Of a stretch of 64,000 nt of DNA, positions 21,495 to 32,526 are shown in pieces. Under the pieces are notes generated by a model, which was not told where the DNA came from, searched no databases, and saw nothing but the letters and a program-made list of their open reading frames with translations. The DNA comes from Dendrolimus kikuchii. Its lineage: Eukaryota > Arthropoda > Insecta > Lepidoptera > Lasiocampidae. The stretch covers positions 21,992,387 through 22,056,386 of the forward strand of contig CM034392.1 of NCBI GenBank assembly GCA_019925095.2, written 5' to 3'. Position numbers and translations under genes: made by a program. Numbering within the stretch: position 1 is the stretch's first letter; every line of letters begins with the position of its first letter.

Positions 21495-22012
21495 ATTTGA
21501 ACGAGGATTTGCCTGCGACTCCGTCCACGCTTGACTTGAAATTCCCAGGACACAAACCCCAGCATTTAAAAGAAGATGTAAGCTATCATCTTACTGAAAA
21601 CTGTGTCCGAATAAGCTAATTTTGTGCACCCGAACTACTAAAAACCGCTCCCGGGAAAATACCCACGGGATTCTCGGGATAAAAAATATCACAAATTTTA
21701 TTACATAAAATTTGCTATCGATCAGTGAAAAAATCGCATTGGAGTTCGATTTTTTTTTAATCTGACCAATAGTTCCCAGAAAAAAAACCGCGGGATTCCC
21801 AGAATAAACAGTAGCATAGATTTTAACTCTAAGAATAAGCCTGTCGATCAGTAAAAAGCGCATCGAAATCGAAATTTGACGCGAATCCCGAACAGACAAG
21901 AAAGCTAAAAAAATTGCATCGTGTTCTCCGCCGTTTATATAGTCTATTCCAGTTGTTTTTTTAAATAGGTTCAATGTACAGACACGGCATATTTAGAGTT
22001 TTATAATATTAT
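21495..22012 (-). mobile_element. Helitron-like repeat, decayed
   Basis: It opens with GCCTGCGACTCCGTCCACGC (complement of a Helitron 3' hairpin region) and repeats ATCGATCAGT-AAAAA and CCCGGGATTCTCGGGATAAA motifs. Relatives are 36900-37160 and 56850-57300. The long minus frame across it is a by-product. Confidence 0.5.
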
Positions 22013-22039
22013 AAATAGATTATTGTGTGTAATCATTAT

Positions 22040-22352
22040 TCTGTATGTCTTTCAAGACCACGGGCCATAAAAATGGCCCGGACTTTTGGGGGGCTTGCGT
22101 AGGGCCATGGGAAGGCCAACACGTAGAGGCCCCTGTACAAATTTAATGTAAATGTGGCGTGACACTGGCCGGCGATTATCTCTGTCCACACCATATAGTA
22201 ATGCACCCAAGGACAAGCCCCGGCCAGTGTAGGACTTTTGTGGGAAATGAGGACAAAAAGTACCGGGCTATTACGGTGAACTGCTAATGGTACTAGGGGT
22301 CTGGGAATATGGGGACTATGGCGTTTGCCCGTCGCAATGTTCAGGGAACATA
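22040..22352 (-). mobile_element. repeat family G, copy 2 (partial)
   Basis: It matches 45573-45880 closely (GGCCATGGGAAGGCCAACAC, TTAATGTAAATGTGGCGTGA, CCAGTGTAGGACTTTTGTGG). It breaks off at the CAGGGAACAT motif. Sequence left of it includes ATTATT. Confidence 0.7.
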
Positions 22353-22414
22353 TTAACATATTAATCATTATTTATTATTGTGATGTGGTATGATTGTGCA
22401 AAACAAAACATACA

Positions 22415-22721
22415 TTTTTTTAATTTATTATTATTGCTGCAGTAGAGCAGACAGGTTGACGGCCAAACTGTGATGGAAGGTGGCTACCGTCGCCTATAAA
22501 CATTTGCAACAAAGGGGCTACCAATGTGCTACCGGACTCCTGGATGAGGCTGGAACCTGGCCATTAATGCCGGAACACAACTCAAGGTTGTTATGGTGAC
22601 ATGCTCTATCTAGATCAGAAGTCATAGCCATCCAGACGAGCAAACACTCTACTTTTATCACCTCTTGTGACAGGCCACCTGGCTGCAGGAATTTGTATTC
22701 TTTCTCCGTTCCTGCACGGAT
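22415..22721 (-). mobile_element. family R retroposon, divergent full-length copy
   Basis: It has the full 5' boundary (TCCGTGCAGGAACGG) at 22721 and an A-rich tail at 22415. It is more diverged than other copies (GATGAGGCTGG for the usual AAGGGAGACTGG). Confidence 0.8.
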
Positions 22722-22801
22722 ATATACATATCGACAAATAAATACTTATTTCTGATACAGTAATAGTAAATTGTTACATGAGAGGTGAAAGTGATTTATA
22801 T

Positions 22802-23300
22802 TGTTACGAGTGCGGACTCGAATTAAAATGCCGTTGGGATTATCATAGAATTTATTCGAACTATATAAACATGTATAGTTCGAATAAATTCTATGGAGTA
22901 AGTAAGTATACAAACACGTATAACACAGGTACAAATATAACTGGACGCAACCAGTACAATAATGCACGATTTAATAACACGCACAAAGTCCGTCACTATA
23001 TAGCTCATCAAATGTACACACATCTTGCTCGTATAGTAATCGTCGCTTGACTGCCCCACCCCTCCGTTCGGGCATTGTTTTATACTAAACTATATAATAC
23101 AATATTCGACCGCGTGGACTGAATTTTCCAAGAACCACGCCTGGCTAACGACCATCATAAAGGATTTCAATACACAATAGTCTGCTTTTCTAATTACACA
23201 TTTTAAACACAAAGTAAACAAAAGAAGTCCATGTGCGGGAAGGTAATAAACTGTGCTTTATGGCAGGCAGGTGTGCATTCACTTTTGTCGGCATGTAACA
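22802..23300 (-). mobile_element. solo LTR family (copy 1), TSD ATAT
   Basis: TGTTACGAG...CATGTAACA flanked by ATAT at 22798-22801 and 23301-23304. About 460-500 bp; related copies at 35834, 39638, 62048 and 63018. Orientation was chosen so that AATAAA falls near the 3' end, and is tentative. This copy has a duplicated inverted segment (22844-22895) forming a 20-bp stem. No internal retroelement sequence remains. The 4-bp TSD fits Ty3/gypsy. Confidence 0.75.
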
Positions 23301-23304
23301 ATAT

Positions 23305-23817
23305 GTATCACCTACAAATAATCTTCTTCAATAGATACTTTTGAATGTAAGTTACTTTCGCATTATAGCAAATAAGTACATTATTTCCAAATTTCCTTTC
23401 CGCCTTGAAAAAGTTTCACATAAACAAAAGCAAGTACCGCATGTACGCAACATTCGGTACAGAATATAAAACAATATTATTTACTGGCCTTGACATGTCC
23501 GATTGTGCTTAGACCTCTCACTTCTGTACGTGTCAACAATACAAAACAATCTTCACAATAGTATTTCTACACTTCAGAAATTTTTCCCTGTTTCTTCGTC
23601 ATCACAAACAATAAAAACTGCTGAACTACGAACAACATTACATCGTCTCGCCTATAAAATATATTTTAACGGTAATTGAGTGTGTCTTATGTATGTACTG
23701 TATTATGTATATATTTAGAAATAGGTTTTTCCCCTTATTAGGATGATTTTTACATTGCTTTACGGTTGTGGCTACAAGGCCTTTTATGGCCGGTTGCTAT
23801 ATCTTATTATATATTCA
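23305..23817. other. no gene seen
   Basis: Unassigned AT-rich sequence. Confidence 0.4.
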
Positions 23818-23935
23818 CTAGTCTTACCATCGGTTTAATTTTGACATTACTTGTATGGGGGCATTACTTACATGGGGAGTTGTGAGCCAGAAATACGTAG
23901 ACGCATTGGAATGGCAAATGACCTATCAAATCAAA
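23818..23935. repeat. single arm of the palindromic MITE
   Basis: CTTACCATCGGTTTAATTTTGACATTAC matches the left arm of the element at 8278-8418; the second arm is mostly lost. Confidence 0.5.
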
Positions 23936-24202
23936 TCAAATAATTTATTACATAAAAACATGGTAGTTATACTATAATGATGAGCGTTATTTTATAATGA
24001 TCACATGTTTTTGCCGGTTGGTCTTGCAATTTATTGAAACTTATAATTATATAGGTATATATTTATTTGGTTTTAATTATTATTACTAATGTTTCGATCT
24101 TATAATTATGTATAACCTTAAATTTAACAAAATACTTAATAATACACAATTTAAATTTGTTTTAAATGTTTCCGATGATAGTAATATGGTACAAATATTA
24201 TA

Positions 24203-24434
24203 CATACATACATACATAACTTCACGCCAGTTCCCTTGCAGGGTAGGCACGAACAACAGAGCGCCATTCAGGCTTATTCTTACACACCTCACTTGCTTCT
24301 TTGACATTCATAGCTCTTGTCATGCACGCTCGTCTTTTCTTAAGGCTCCTGACATCACCTTCTGCTAGTACACGATCAATTTGATCATGGAAGGTGTGTC
24401 GTGGCCTTCCATGACTTCTACATCCATCCACTTT
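24203..24434 (-). mobile_element. LINE family A, 5'-truncated, 13-bp TSD
   Basis: The minus frame 24431-24222 encodes DGCRSHGRPRHTFHDQIDRV to VVRAYPARELA-stop, followed by an ACAT tandem tail (24203-24216). The flanking direct repeats TACAAATATTATA at 24190-24202 and 24435-24447 are perfect, indicating a recent insertion. Confidence 0.9.
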
Positions 24435-24589
24435 TACAAATATTATAAATATATTTAAACATTTAACATTCTATCTTATCACCTGTATTTAAAATTTATC
24501 ATTAAAGAACTCCGTTATAGTGTAGTAGTTTTTTTTAATTAGAAGTAACGAAAATATAGAAAAGTCCACAGATTTTAAAGCGAGCAAAA

Positions 24590-25065
24590 AAGCGCTTAGT
24601 GCAGACGCTTGTTTTCTTCATATTTTTGTACGGTTCGGAACCCTGGACTGTCAAGGCAACAGACAGATATAAAATTGACGCCTTTGAAATGTGATGCTGG
24701 CATCGGATGCTCAGCATTCCATGGCCAGCTCGCCGAACAAATGCCTCCATACTGGAAGAGCTCGAGATTGGAGATCACTAGAGGCTACAGTAGTATGCCG
24801 ACAACGTATACTCAAGTATTTGGCCTCATAGCCCGAAATAATCCACATAATAAATATGTAGAGAATTGTGGTCACTGGAAAAGTCGAAGGCAAGACACCT
24901 CGCGATAGTCTCCAAGTAGTTGGACTGACCAGATCGCTGACCAGCTGGCTACTTCAAAAAACTCGGCCTTCCACCGTGCTCGGAACCGATCTCGGCGGAA
25001 GAGAGCAATTGTTCACTGCCATCAAAGTCACGATCTTCAGCAGTGAGGGATCGACTTAGAAGAAG
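24590..25065 (+). pseudogene. LINE ORF2 C-terminal pseudogene
   Basis: In shifting frames it reads YGSEPWTVKATDRYKIDAFE, MLSIPWPARRTNASILEELE, KYFGLIARNN and GKVEGKTPRDSLQ, then WTDQIADQLATSKNSAFHRA and an HDLQQ-like end. These are the post-RT signatures of endonuclease-RT LINEs (YG-E-W, R-DAFE-WCWRRML--PW). It carries several stops and frameshifts. Confidence 0.7.
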
Positions 25066-25145
25066 TATGAGGCTTATGTCAAATTTTAACCGATAGTACG
25101 GCAAATGAAAGGCCACTAAGATATACGAGCAGACCATCAAACTAA
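25066..25145. repeat. single arm of the palindromic MITE
   Basis: GAGGCTTATGTCAAATTTTA and ACCGATAGTACGGCAAATGA match the right arm at 8350-8418. Confidence 0.5.
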
Positions 25146-26270
25146 CTTTAACAATTTTCTTTTAACCGACTTCCGACCGAAAAAGGAGGCTCTCATTATT
25201 ATATTTAGGTGATCTGTGGCTGTAGTATTTAGAGGTTTTTAGTGAAATAAAAATAATTACTAAAATTGTAAGAGGTACTAACATTGTTAATAGGGCAGGA
25301 CGAAATATGCAACCTAATATATTACTAACTGAGGCCTGACTATTGCCCTAGTAAAAAACACGTAAGTAAATTTGTAAATTTAATTCTATGCAAATTCGTG
25401 CCCCAAATCTTGATGTTCTTTATTGTAGCCACTTTCCCATTTAGGTTTCTATCTGTCTCTTTTTTATTATTAATTATGCTCACAATTAGTTTAATTGCGC
25501 CAATATGTAAATATAATGGCCAATTTATACCGTAGCTTAATTTAAATTTTTAAAGGAGAAGATTAACATTGTTTTAAATACGCAATACATTTTGTTACTG
25601 TCTCAAGTACTTTAGTATTTAATTTAAATTTGATTATGAAGTTCTTATCATAGCAGTATAAATCAGAAAGCTTTGAAGATGGATAGATATTTGTTAATAT
25701 TTCACGCAAAAACTACTAAACGGATTTTGATGAATATTTACGGTACTATAGCTATAAGGTATGGATATCAAAATAGAATAGAATAATAATTTATTGCTAG
25801 AAATGTATGTGTACATAGGTGTTTTTTTTTGTGGTAATTGTCTCAATACATTTGCCTTATTAGGCGTGCAATTTTCAGATCTAATATTGAATTGAAATTA
25901 ATTTATAGTAATAGTTAAATAAATTAGATAATATGAAATGTCTAGCAAAGCATTAATTAAATAAGAATACATTAATAATGATTAGAATTCATCACTTAAC
26001 AAAAACATATTGGTCTTATATAAATACAATGTATAAATATATTTCTAAATATAATGTTGCATGTCATGTAAGCATGGTGTCCTGTAACGCGTCATCGATG
26101 GGTGCGCAACCCAAAGACGGGCAGACGCATAAGAGTAAACATTTGAGTTGTATATCCATAATGCATATTTTCAGGAGAAACATATACGAAATTGCAAGCG
26201 GCCGCTGACTATCAATACTACATACTACACAATTATAGCCTAAGACACTTCACTACTGTATTATAAGCCA
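25146..26270. other. no gene; Helitron-like relic ~25665-25760
   Basis: AT-rich. TTTCACGCAAAAACTACTAA at ~25700 recurs in the Helitron at 38274. CGACTTCCGACCG at ~25168 resembles ~4190. Confidence 0.4.
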
Positions 26271-26279
26271 TACAATTTT

Positions 26280-26512
26280 ATATTGCTCGTGGAATGTTCA
26301 ACGTTACAATTTGCAACGTCTGTCATCGCGGTTGATTTATACAGGAGACCTGCCTTTGAGCGTAACACCTCGCGTATTAACTTTACTAATAAAAACCTCT
26401 TTTATATACAAATATATGGGTGTATGTTTTTTAATCGTGAAACACACACATTGTATATCCCCAATTTAAGTTACGTTTGTAGTCTTGGTAATTTACAATT
26501 GAAAACTCAGTG
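26280..26512. repeat. unclassified repeat (26280-26400) and S2 SINE fragment (26443-26490)
   Basis: 26280-26400 matches 27466-27580 in blocks (CAATTTGCA, TTGATTTATA, GTAACACC--GCGT). 26443-26490 (ACACACACATTGTATATCCC, CAATTTAAGTTACG) is the complement of the S2 SINE 3' region. Confidence 0.5.
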
Positions 26513-26718
26513 ACTCAGATTATAGTAAATAAAGGAAAGTTCGTTTAACAGTTTATCGGTCAGACAACAGAGGTATCCAATCCGGGACTTATGCGTTCTA
26601 GTGAGCTTTGAGAAGTATAAGTGAGGTTTAGTTGAGAAGACATCTAGAGAGAATGGATAAAAATAAACCGACAAAACAAGTGTATGGCAACAGTGTGGGC
26701 GGTAGATTTGGGGCCGGG

Positions 26719-27000
26719 TTTTTTTTCACGAGTTCAGCAGACGGCCCACCTGATGGAAAGTGGTTGCCATCGCCTATGAACACTTGAAACAACAAAGGTG
26801 CTACAAATGCGCTGCTGCTCTCTTAAGGGAGACTGGAACCTGGCCACAAATGCCGGAATACAACTCAAAGTTGCTATGGCGGCATACTCTAAGACCAGGG
26901 GTTGTAGCCATCCAGACGGACCCTATCACCTGGCCGTGGTTTTGTCACCTCTTACAACAGGCCACCTGGTCGCATTATATTCTTTTCCATTCCTGCACGG
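26719..27000 (-). mobile_element. family R retroposon
   Basis: Full 5' boundary at 27000 and poly(A) complement at 26719, with several small deletions (ATCCAGACGGACCC region). Confidence 0.8.
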
Positions 27001-27019
27001 AGTAAATAAAGTAGATAAG

Positions 27020-27092
27020 CTAGTATGTCAAGATCGCAGCAAGTAAAAATCCATCGTCTCTGCTTACCCCTATGGGAAACAGGCGTGATAAT
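27020..27092 (+). pseudogene. LINE family A2 tail fragment
   Basis: It reads CQDRSK-stop-KSIVSAYPYGKQA, matching the VCQDRIRWISIVSAYPNGK end at 4448, with an in-frame stop. Confidence 0.6.
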
Positions 27093-27244
27093 ACCCTACC
27101 ACTTGTATATATATATACTAGATAGATATGTAATATTGTATAATTAGTATAATAGTGCATATAGCCATATATTTATTATTATAATGTAAGTAATCGTACA
27201 ATAATTAACCACCATCGCCACTCCTAATCAGCCATATTCTTGCC

Positions 27245-27365
27245 ACGGGTTGTCTGGAAGAGATCGCTTTTTAGCGATAAGACCGCCCTTTGTACACAAT
27301 TAGTATAATACTAGTTCGTAAGTTTTCTGTATTGGTGTACATTAAAGTGTTATCTATCTATACTA
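27245..27365 (+). mobile_element. LINE family H 3' tail
   Basis: GGTTGTCTGGAAGAGATCGC, TTTTTAGCGATAAGACCGCC and TGTACATTAAAGTGTTATCT; very close to the 10913 copy. Confidence 0.8.
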
Positions 27366-27865
27366 TATATGTGTATGTTTACGTAAAAAAATGATAAGAA
27401 ATCTATATGTGATAGTATATTAGTGTGATAATATATTCTATGAACTTTATAACGATTCTTTACGAGCCGTGCAGTTTAATGCGGGCCGTATATTTCGCCG
27501 TGCAATTTGCAGTGTCGGTAGCTGGGAGTGATTTATATGCCGTTCTGATATGTAACACCCTGCGTGTTTTAACTTCATTCCTGATATTATGCCAGTCTTT
27601 TTATGGATCTCTACTTTTTTTATTTTTCGGGGTTGTTTCGATACGAATAGGTACAGTTCATGCAATTCACAAAGTCCTGTCGTATCTGTGTGTGATTGAA
27701 ACCGGGTCTGAATGGATTGAAGGCTCGCAACTGATGGTCTCGTCAGACACGCTTAGGCATGTACTATCCGCAAGAGTTAACTTGAGACCTGAGCAGAATG
27801 CGCGCTCCCCTTCCGACCCCCGCCTTCTTACCGCTCTCGCCATCGACGCGTCAGTACCTCGCGCT

Positions 27866-28110
27866 TACGTCATCTTTTTTTTTTTGAGGCGGGAAAAATG
27901 CATTTCGCACACTACCGGGTCCTTTACTAGGGATTAGACCAAAGCGACGAGAGGTGACACCACGAATGGGCACCAGAGTCAAATCGCTGGCTTTTGTGGA
28001 GAGTCAAAACTCAATATTCCACTAAAACCACGCACCTCCCCTGTGCCCCGCGCTTGCGGCAGGAAGAGCATCAGACTTAGAAGTAGTTACGCCCACGCTG
28101 ATCCTAGTGC
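27866..28110. repeat. repeat family E, copy 2
   Basis: T10 followed by GAGGCGGGAAAAATGCATTT, then GGGTCCTTTACTAGGG, CACCTCCCCTGTGCCC and TTAGAAGTAGTTACGCCCAC, matching 20690-21050. Confidence 0.6.
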
Positions 28111-28649
28111 ATCAGTGCTTAAGAATGCCCCGGGAAAGGCAAACTCACTTCGTCAACAGGGGTCAAGACTCCCTAGATGCTACAGGGCCCCTGCAGACGC
28201 TTACGTCATCTGAGCGAAGACTCCTTAACTTTTGCGGGTTGTATATGTTCAACCACGAGTAAAATTCGCTCGCCTTCGTGAATTGCAAGAAATATATCTA
28301 AGAAAATATTATGTTTAGGGTCAATTAATGCAAATTGGCATGGCCTATTTGACTCGGTAAATGTATGACGTCACAGCTTGCTACTCTTATACAAACTCTA
28401 GGTGGCTTCGGCGTTTTGTATATCAGTTAATTTGTCGGTAAACTTTAGAAGTAAAAGATATTCATTATATTCTAGTACTAAAGTTTAGCTGCGCGCTATG
28501 CCGCGTATCAAACCCTAGGCAGTAGCTTTATTTTACTTACATAAGTTTACACAACTGCTCTGCAAAACATAGAGGTGAGTCGAAGCCAACCTGATTTGAA
28601 TTAATACAATGAATGAGATGTTATTTATGATAACGTAGGTATTTGTTAT

Positions 28650-29030
28650 TGAATTGAAAAAACGCGATTGCAGCGCCATCTATTTTGCTAATCTATTTTT
28701 TTTTCATGCAAACGACATTATTCATCGGGATAAAAAGTATCCTAAGTGTTAACTCGGGTTATATGCTAACACTCATGTCGAGTTTTAATCATATACGTTC
28801 AGTAGTTTCCAAAAAATATGCGATCACAGCGCCATCTTTTTCGCTATTTTCGTTTATCCCACGGAAACGAATCAATTATCGGGACAAAAAGTATCCTAAG
28901 TTACGACTCGGGATATAAGCTAGCCCTGTATCGAGCTTCATTATAATTTCGTTCAGTAGTTTTCACATGATACTCTAACAGACAGACATACAGACAAAAA
29001 TTCTATTGCATTTTCGGAATCTCCTGGTCC
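28650..29030 (-). mobile_element. Helitron-like repeat with internal duplication
   Basis: Two ~170-bp related units each carry GCGCCATCT, CGGGA-AAAAAGTATCCTAAG and CTCGGG-TATA-GCTA-C. The shared motif block is common in Helitron interiors. The termini were not located. Confidence 0.45.
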
Positions 29031-29443
29031 GAATTATCCCCCCTGATTGTTTTCACATTATTAAACGCAATGTACAAACACGAACCGTTTACAGTTTTAT
29101 AATAGTCTAAATAGCTAAAAGATAGATAATAAATCCCAACTCATACAAAATAGGTATTTTACGGTTAATACACGATGTGGTTGCTATACACTAGTTTAAA
29201 AGAAAACCTTTCCCTAAAACATGGTGAAGTAATAAAAAACTGAGCCGGAATCTATAGCTAGGTCACGCCCACTATCTATTCAGTGTCCTTGGTACAGTGT
29301 AATACGGGTTTTCCTTCTTTTCCTACAAAATCTTCGACTCTTTTTTAACGTAGTAGAGCCATACTGGAATCAACACTTGATTACAGCCCTAAGAGCCGTG
29401 TAGTGTGTAGATAAGTTTAATAATATTTAGCACGTAAGCACTG
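29031..29443. other. no gene seen
   Basis: Unassigned AT-rich DNA. Confidence 0.4.
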
Positions 29444-29548
29444 AAGACCTGCGCAAATGCACCGGTAGGCGCTGGATGAGAAGTGGCGCTGTCTTGGGAA
29501 GGCCTACGTCCAGCAGTGAACTGTGATTGGCTGACGACGACGACGAAG
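29444..29548 (+). pseudogene. RTE-like LINE 3' end, internally deleted
   Basis: GGTAGGCGCTGGATGAGAAG, then GGCCTACGTCCAGCAGTGAA and a GACGACGACGA tail, matching the better copy at 55770-55955. The segment coding EDRDEW is missing. Confidence 0.7.
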
Positions 29549-29662
29549 CACTTTTAGTTTATAAGGAAAATTGTTATTCCTTTGAGGAGACACAATGAAT
29601 CTAGCCGTTATGACGTAAACACGGTCTTATTTATTCCAAAGACAAAACCCCACGTCATAGCC

Positions 29663-30006
29663 ACCTTTTTTTATAGCTGGAGTACAGCAGACAGGCAGAC
29701 GGCCCACATGATGGAAAGCGGTGACCGTCGCCTATGAAAGTTTGCAACACCAGAGATGTCACCAACGCGCTGCCGGCCTCGAAGAAACTTTTTGACACCC
29801 TTTTCAAAGAACCCCATATTGTATCGCTGTGGGAGAAACACGGCTGGGAGCTCATTCCAAATCCTCACGGTGCGCAAGAGAAACGTTCTAGAGAACACTT
29901 GCGTACAAGAGTGAAGCGGCTCTAGGAAGTGGGGATGAACGCCCAGCCGATGGCATGCGGTGCAGTGATAAAAGGAAGACGAAGGTCCCAATCTGAACAG
30001 TTCCAC
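29663..30006 (-). pseudogene. LINE ORF2 C-terminus plus 3' tail (probable partner of family R)
   Basis: The minus frame 30006-29671 contains FLLRTVRIWNELPAVFLPQR, YNMGFFEKGVKKFLRGRQR and SGVANFHRRRSPL, a non-LTR ORF2 C-terminus. The last ~90 bp (TAGGCGACGGTCACCGCTTT, CCGTCTGCCTGTCTGCTG, poly(A) complement at 29665) match the 3' end of family R copies in sequence and orientation, while the upstream part is LINE coding sequence. This links R to a LINE that could supply its retrotransposition machinery. The copy is 5' truncated and itself inactive. Clade unresolved (jockey/R1-like by motif). Confidence 0.75.
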
Positions 30007-30285
30007 CTCAATTGGTACTGTTATATGGGAAGGTCCTGAGAGCGTTTTAAAAAAAACTTTGCCGAATAAACACTATTTATTTCAATAAATTTAAAATTTA
30101 CAATTTTGTACAAAACTGAGAATTAAAACTAAACACGGTATTGAAAATGAACAGAAATTGGAACAGAGATTGAGTCCAAGAAATAGAGGTCCGATCAGGT
30201 CGAAAGACGGAGATGAAATGAAGCTTGCAGCCCGAGTCCGCTGGCGAGGGCTGCCGGAAAAAAACAGGAAGAGGAGATGGGTAGT

Positions 30286-30660
30286 ATAGTAGAAGCTCTT
30301 TAAGTTCAACCTCGATAAAACGAAAACCTCCCAAACTCGAAAAAATGTTGTGTTCCCTTCCCTTCAACCCCCAAAACCTCTATTGCTCGAAATTTGAAGC
30401 CTCTATAAGCCGAAATAATTAGTGAGTCCCTATAAGCAAATTCAGTACTTATTTTCCCTCTATAACACTAAGAAATAAATTGGAACTTTGCATATCGATG
30501 ATAGCAATATTTGATTTTACAACTTCTATAAATATAAATCTTAACCTCTACAAGTCGAATGTTTCCTTACAAAATTCGCTTACGTCGAAATCCTCCATAA
30601 CCTAAAAACTTAAATTTTTTGGCGTTTCCCTTCAAGTTCGACTTACTGAGGTTTTACTGT
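30286..30660. mobile_element. pogo/Tigger-like MITE
   Basis: The right terminus in complement reads ACAGTAAAACCTCAGTAAGT and the left AGTAGAAGCTCTTTAAGTTC. The interior repeats CCTC-ATAA-CGAA-type motifs (CCTCTATAAGCCGAA, CCTCTACAAGTCGAA), typical of pogo-group non-autonomous elements. No transposase. The TA TSD is not clear. Confidence 0.55.
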
Positions 30661-30774
30661 CTCATGTTTCTATTTTATTTATTTGGTTATTTGCAGGAGA
30701 CGGTTATTACAGTACAATACCACGCTCTTACAGAATACCGGCGTAAAATGATTAACCTTGAGCTAATCGTGTTT

Positions 30775-31015
30775 CATGAGAGAAGTAAGAGTTCCAATGG
30801 CCCACTTCCTGCTCCCCATGTTCCCTTTACTTATCCTCTCCCCTCTATCCTCCTCCTGTCCGATCCATCTATCCCACCTCTCTCTCATCGAATCAGTTAT
30901 TCCATCGTAAAGGCTGGAAACACGTTGGCTTCGCCCCTGACGTTACGAACTTCTATAGACGACGGTAGCCAGTTTTCACTAAATGGACCGTATAACGTTT
31001 GTCAGCTGAACATTA
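30775..31015 (+). repeat. LINE/SINE-type 3' repeat, copy 1
   Basis: CT-rich CCTCTATCCTCCTCCTGTCC followed by AAACACGTTGGCTTCGCCCC and TAGACGACGGTAGCCAG. An inverted relative lies at 35220-35405. The 144-codon frame here (30619-31053) is the repeat, not a gene. Confidence 0.5.
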
Positions 31016-31231
31016 AAAAGATCCCTTCTAAGAAAACTAAGCGTATAGCCTGAGTGCCCGCTCTATTCGAGCGTACAGCTAGTGGCGGTCAGCTGATGCG
31101 GCGGCTCCAGCGGGCAGTTATGAAAAGTACTGAGTCTCGAGAGATGGAGGAAAAGCCTACGATTATGAAACAGATGACAAAACATAGCACAGTACTGTTA
31201 CAAAAAGTCAGCTTAAAATAGTAAGTACATA

Positions 31232-31366
31232 TTTTTTTATTGCAGGAGATCAGCAGACAGGCAGACGGCCCACTTGATGAAAAGCGGTTACCATCGCCTA
31301 TGGACATTTGCAACAGCAAAGTTGCTAGAAATGCGCTACTGCTCTCTTAAGGCAGACTGGAACCTG
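31232..31366 (-). mobile_element. family R retroposon, 5'-truncated, 7-bp TSD
   Basis: Only the 3' 135 bp remain. GTACATA flanks it at 31225-31231 and 31367-31373, consistent with retroposition and 5' truncation. Confidence 0.8.
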
Positions 31367-31438
31367 GTACATAATGGGAAATTACGTTATGAACTATTTT
31401 TATAATTCTTCGATATGAAAATGGGCTGTAATAGAATA

Positions 31439-31704
31439 CATACATACATACATAACTTCACGCCAGTTCCCTTGCGGGGTAGGCACGAACAACAGAGCGC
31501 CATTTAGGCTTATTCTTACACACCTCACTTGCTTCTTTGATATTCATAACTCTTGTCATGCACGCTCGTCTGTTCTTAAGGCTTCTGACATCACCTTCTG
31601 CTAGTACACGATCAATTTGATCATGGAAGGTGTGTCGTGGCCTTCAACGACTTCTGCATCCATCCACTTTTGCATTGTATATCTGTTTAGTCATAGAAAT
31701 AGAA
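31439..31704 (-). mobile_element. LINE family A, 5'-truncated, 12-bp TSD
   Basis: It encodes the family A C-terminus (TKQIYNAKVDGCRS to RAYPARELA, with a frame change around GRPR) and an ACAT tail. TGTAATAGAATA at 31427-31438 and 31705-31716 is a perfect TSD. Confidence 0.9.
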
Positions 31705-31716
31705 TGTAATAGAATA

Positions 31717-32526
31717 AATATAATTAATTCCTGTTTAGGCGGACATCATCTCAATTTAATATCGAATATATAAATATTAATTTGTTTTTTAAAAGACTTA
31801 AAAAATAAAATAGACGCGGGCGTACCGTATTACAAAAGGTAAAATAAAATTGCTATAAGCTTGTATTGGACACAGGCAATTCCTGTGGGAGCGAGTTCGC
31901 TGTCTGTCAGTTAGGGATCCAGACTGGAAAATCTCCTACATAGCCTCGTATTACGTTTGTGACCTAATTCCACTGAAAGAGGTTTATTGTCACAACACGG
32001 CTACCAAAAATCGAGCCAGACTTGTCAGTTCACTTGTCCACGGTTCAATGGGAGTTACGAATATAGAACGTGTAAGGAACTAAAAATATCACGTCTCAAA
32101 AATATTCATCGTATTTTATTCCACTTAATCTCATTATAAGTGCTTTCAAATTGTCGCTTTAATTTTACAAATTTTTCCAGACTAGTGTAAATAGTTACGC
32201 CGTGCGGTACTTCATTATACATCTTAATATTTTTAATTTTGTCTCCCGATGCTCTCAGCGATCAGTTTGACGCCAGCCCGTAAAAGTTTTAGAGGAAACA
32301 CTTTTTGACTGTTAAGGCTTGTAGCAACGCCCTTGAGGATTTTTAGTACAAATTTTTGGGGCAATAGCGGAGATTCCAAAGTCGCGGTCGCTTTTCAGAT
32401 GCACTATTATTTTATTGTGAATTAAATAAATCTCTGATACTTCGATATAGTCAAATCTAAACAAATGCCGTATTAATCTCTCTTTTGGATAAAATCATGT
32501 AGATATTTGTTTATCCTGTTTTAGTT
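31717..32526. other. no gene seen
   Basis: Unassigned; no motif recognised up to the LINE at 32527. Confidence 0.4.

Noticed and set aside
27425..27937. 170-codon frame with several hydrophobic segments, candidate membrane protein
   Set aside because: It overlaps two interspersed repeats (27466-27580 shared with 26280-26400, and family E from 27866) and has no recognisable domain. The frame is probably fortuitous.
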